The translations under genes and the position numbers were made by a program. Shown here in pieces: positions 62,825 to 64,000 of a stretch of DNA of 64,000 nt. Each line of letters starts with the position of its first letter. The stretch's first letter is position 1. Source of the DNA: Robbsia sp. KACC 23696 (GTDB lineage: Bacteria; Pseudomonadota; Gammaproteobacteria; Burkholderiales; Burkholderiaceae); assembly GCF_039852015.1 (NCBI RefSeq), contig NZ_CP156626.1, forward strand, positions 930,001 through 994,000. Direction: 5' to 3'. A model generated the notes under the pieces. That model saw nothing but the letters and a program-made list of their open reading frames with translations. It had not been told where the DNA came from and did not search any database.

Positions 62825-63229
62825 TCAGGCAAGAAACGGCGTCGGTGAAAAATGGACGACCGCCAGTTTGTTGCCATCGAGATCCCGGAAATAGGCGGCG
62901 TACATCTGCGGGTGATAATCGATGCGCGGGCCCGGGGCGCCTTCGCACTGGCCGCCCGCCGCTAGTGCCGCGGCATGCACGATATCGACACTGGCGCTGT
63001 CCGGTGCATCGAATGCGATCATCGTGCCATTCCCCACACTGGCTGCTCGGCCGTCGAAGGGGCGTGTCACATTGAAGAACGCCTCCAGGATCGTCCCGCC
63101 ACGGGGACCGAACATCGTTTCGTGTTCGCTTTCGTGAAGCACATCCAGGTTCAGGCCGGCCAAGACCGAGCGATAAAAGTGGCGGCTTTTTTCGACGCTG
63201 GCCGTACCGACGGTGACGTAACCCAACAT
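62825..63229 (-). CDS. VOC (glyoxalase/bleomycin-resistance) family protein
   Basis: A 134-residue protein with two beta-alpha-beta-beta-beta units. It starts MLGYVTVGTASVEKSRHFYRSV and contains TMIAFDAPDSASVDIVHAAAL. It ends YAAYFRDLDGNKLAVVHF, the usual second metal-binding Glu/Asp region. VOC proteins include lyases, isomerases and thiol transferases; the reaction here cannot be assigned. Confidence 0.88.
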   Translation of the reverse strand: MLGYVTVGTASVEKSRHFYRSVLAGLNLDVLHESEHETMFGPRGGTILEAFFNVTRPFDGRAASVGNGTMIAFDAPDSASVDIVHAAALAAGGQCEGAPGPRIDYHPQMYAAYFRDLDGNKLAVVHFSPTPFLA

Positions 63230-63442
63230 AAGACTTTCCTCCCGACTTTCCTTCCTTTACCCGACGGCGCGCGGATGCGAGGCCATCAGCCGAAGGACGC
63301 ATCGATTAAAGCGTCGCCGCGCGGCGCTTTCCATGGGGTCTAGTCTGAAAGAGCCGGAAAGTCGTCCGGCGACTGTCACGGTGGGATGACGGCACGCGGA
63401 CCTTGGGGTTTTGCGGTGTTTCGACAGTACGCAGGATCCGAT

Positions 63443-64000
63443 TTAGCGGAGATCGTCGGGAACATCGATGTCGCGCAACACGCCGGCATCCCCGGTTGCG
63501 ACGGCGACGAAGCCGTCGGCGCCAAACCAGTCGCCAGCGCCGCGCTCGCCGTCCAGCGCCAGCAATGCGTCGAGGCGGCCCGCGCCGAAGCCGGCCGGGT
63601 GACCGCGCTTTCCGGCGTGGACCGGCGCGACCAGCGCGAGTGGATCGCTTGCCGACAGCAGCGCGGCGGCCACTTCCTGCGTGGTGGCCGGCGCGATCAT
63701 CGGCATATCGGCCAATGCAACGACCCAGCCCTTCGGCACGACCGGGGCGGCGGCGGAAGGCGCGTCTGCCGCCTCTGTTGTTGACGGGGAGCCGGTAGAC
63801 GCGGCCGGCTTGCCCGGCGCTGCGCGCAGACTGGCTTGCACCGCGTCGGCGAGGCTGGCCCCCATACCTAGATGGGCGCGTGGGCTGGCCACCACCTCGC
63901 AGCCGGCTTTGACGAGCCAGTCGCCCAGCGTGCGCTGCTGCGCGGCTCGCTCGGCCGACATCTCCGGACTGCCGTCGACGACGGCGATCACGCGCGGCAG
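63443..64000 (-). CDS. MobA-like NTP transferase (N-terminus beyond window)
   Basis: The frame runs to the last base and the nucleotide-binding N-terminus (the Gly-rich LAAGxGxRxG motif) is outside. What remains has GMGASLADAVQASL, VVALADMPMIAP, and the HPAGFG motif. GERGAGDW near the end is typical of molybdenum-cofactor cytidylyltransferases (MocA type). A 35-residue Ala/Pro/Ser-rich insert lies before VVALADMP. It presumably serves a molybdoenzyme gene outside the window. Confidence 0.82.
   Translation of the reverse strand: MPRVIAVVDGSPEMSAERAAQQRTLGDWLVKAGCEVVASPRAHLGMGASLADAVQASLRAAPGKPAASTGSPSTTEAADAPSAAAPVVPKGWVVALADMPMIAPATTQEVAAALLSASDPLALVAPVHAGKRGHPAGFGAGRLDALLALDGERGAGDWFGADGFVAVATGDAGVLRDIDVPDDLR

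Noticed and set aside
1-64000. tRNA or rRNA genes, CRISPR arrays, insertion sequences, integrase or prophage genes
   Set aside because: None was seen. No transposase or integrase motifs and no regularly spaced repeats were found, so the T3SS locus shows no visible mobility genes inside the window.

Overview
The window reads as chromosomal DNA of a high-GC betaproteobacterium, most likely of the Burkholderiaceae. This rests on family recognition from protein sequence, the GC-rich codon use, and housekeeping neighbourhoods (ssb, a queF-ilvA pair, an aromatic aminotransferase, an EcsC-family protein). The species cannot be named from the sequence.

Layout. 1-8002: chromosomal genes (end of an MFS transporter, ssb, a VapBC-type toxin-antitoxin pair, a DapA-like lyase divergent from a sugar porter, a FUSC-family membrane protein, an aldo/keto reductase). 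8116-49101: one ~41 kb type III secretion (T3SS) locus. 49171-64000: chromosomal genes again (a PadR/siderophore-reductase fusion, tyrosine aminotransferase, esterase, EcsC, a DHA2 exporter, a MarR-like regulator, queF, ilvA, two tandem CDP-diacylglycerol pyrophosphatases, a VOC protein and a truncated MobA-like nucleotidyltransferase).

The T3SS is of the Ysc/Bsc lineage, closest in layout to the Bordetella bsc cluster. A minus-strand operon carries sctW, a SycN-like chaperone, sctX, sctY and sctV, the order of the Yersinia yopN-lcrD operon. A second minus-strand group carries sctD, a YscE-like gene, the needle gene sctF and a small CesT-like gene. The main plus-strand array runs from a small helical protein through two tandem filament/tip paralogues, two SycD-like TPR chaperones alternating with translocators sctE and sctB, then a TPR protein, sctI-J-K-L-N-O-P-Q-R-S-T-U, a small chaperone-like gene and the secretin sctC. 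At the left edge two CesT-type chaperones precede a 590-residue protein of unknown function, a good candidate secreted protein.

Regulation appears to be by partner switching, as with Bordetella BtrS/U/V/W. There is an ECF sigma factor (39812-40597), an RsbW-type kinase (42072-42566), a STAS antagonist (14317-14682) and a membrane SpoIIE/PP2C phosphatase (45332-47725). The phosphatase sits in a four-gene overlapping operon with two unrecognised membrane proteins and a divergent periplasmic-binding-like protein, which look like its sensory input.

Reading upstream regions by eye gave a shared promoter-like element, GGAAC(C/A)-N13-(G/C)G(T/G)(T/C)AC. It precedes five T3SS transcription units and one unknown gene next to the sigma factor. 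I propose it as the binding site of the BtrS-like sigma factor; this is the most testable new observation here.
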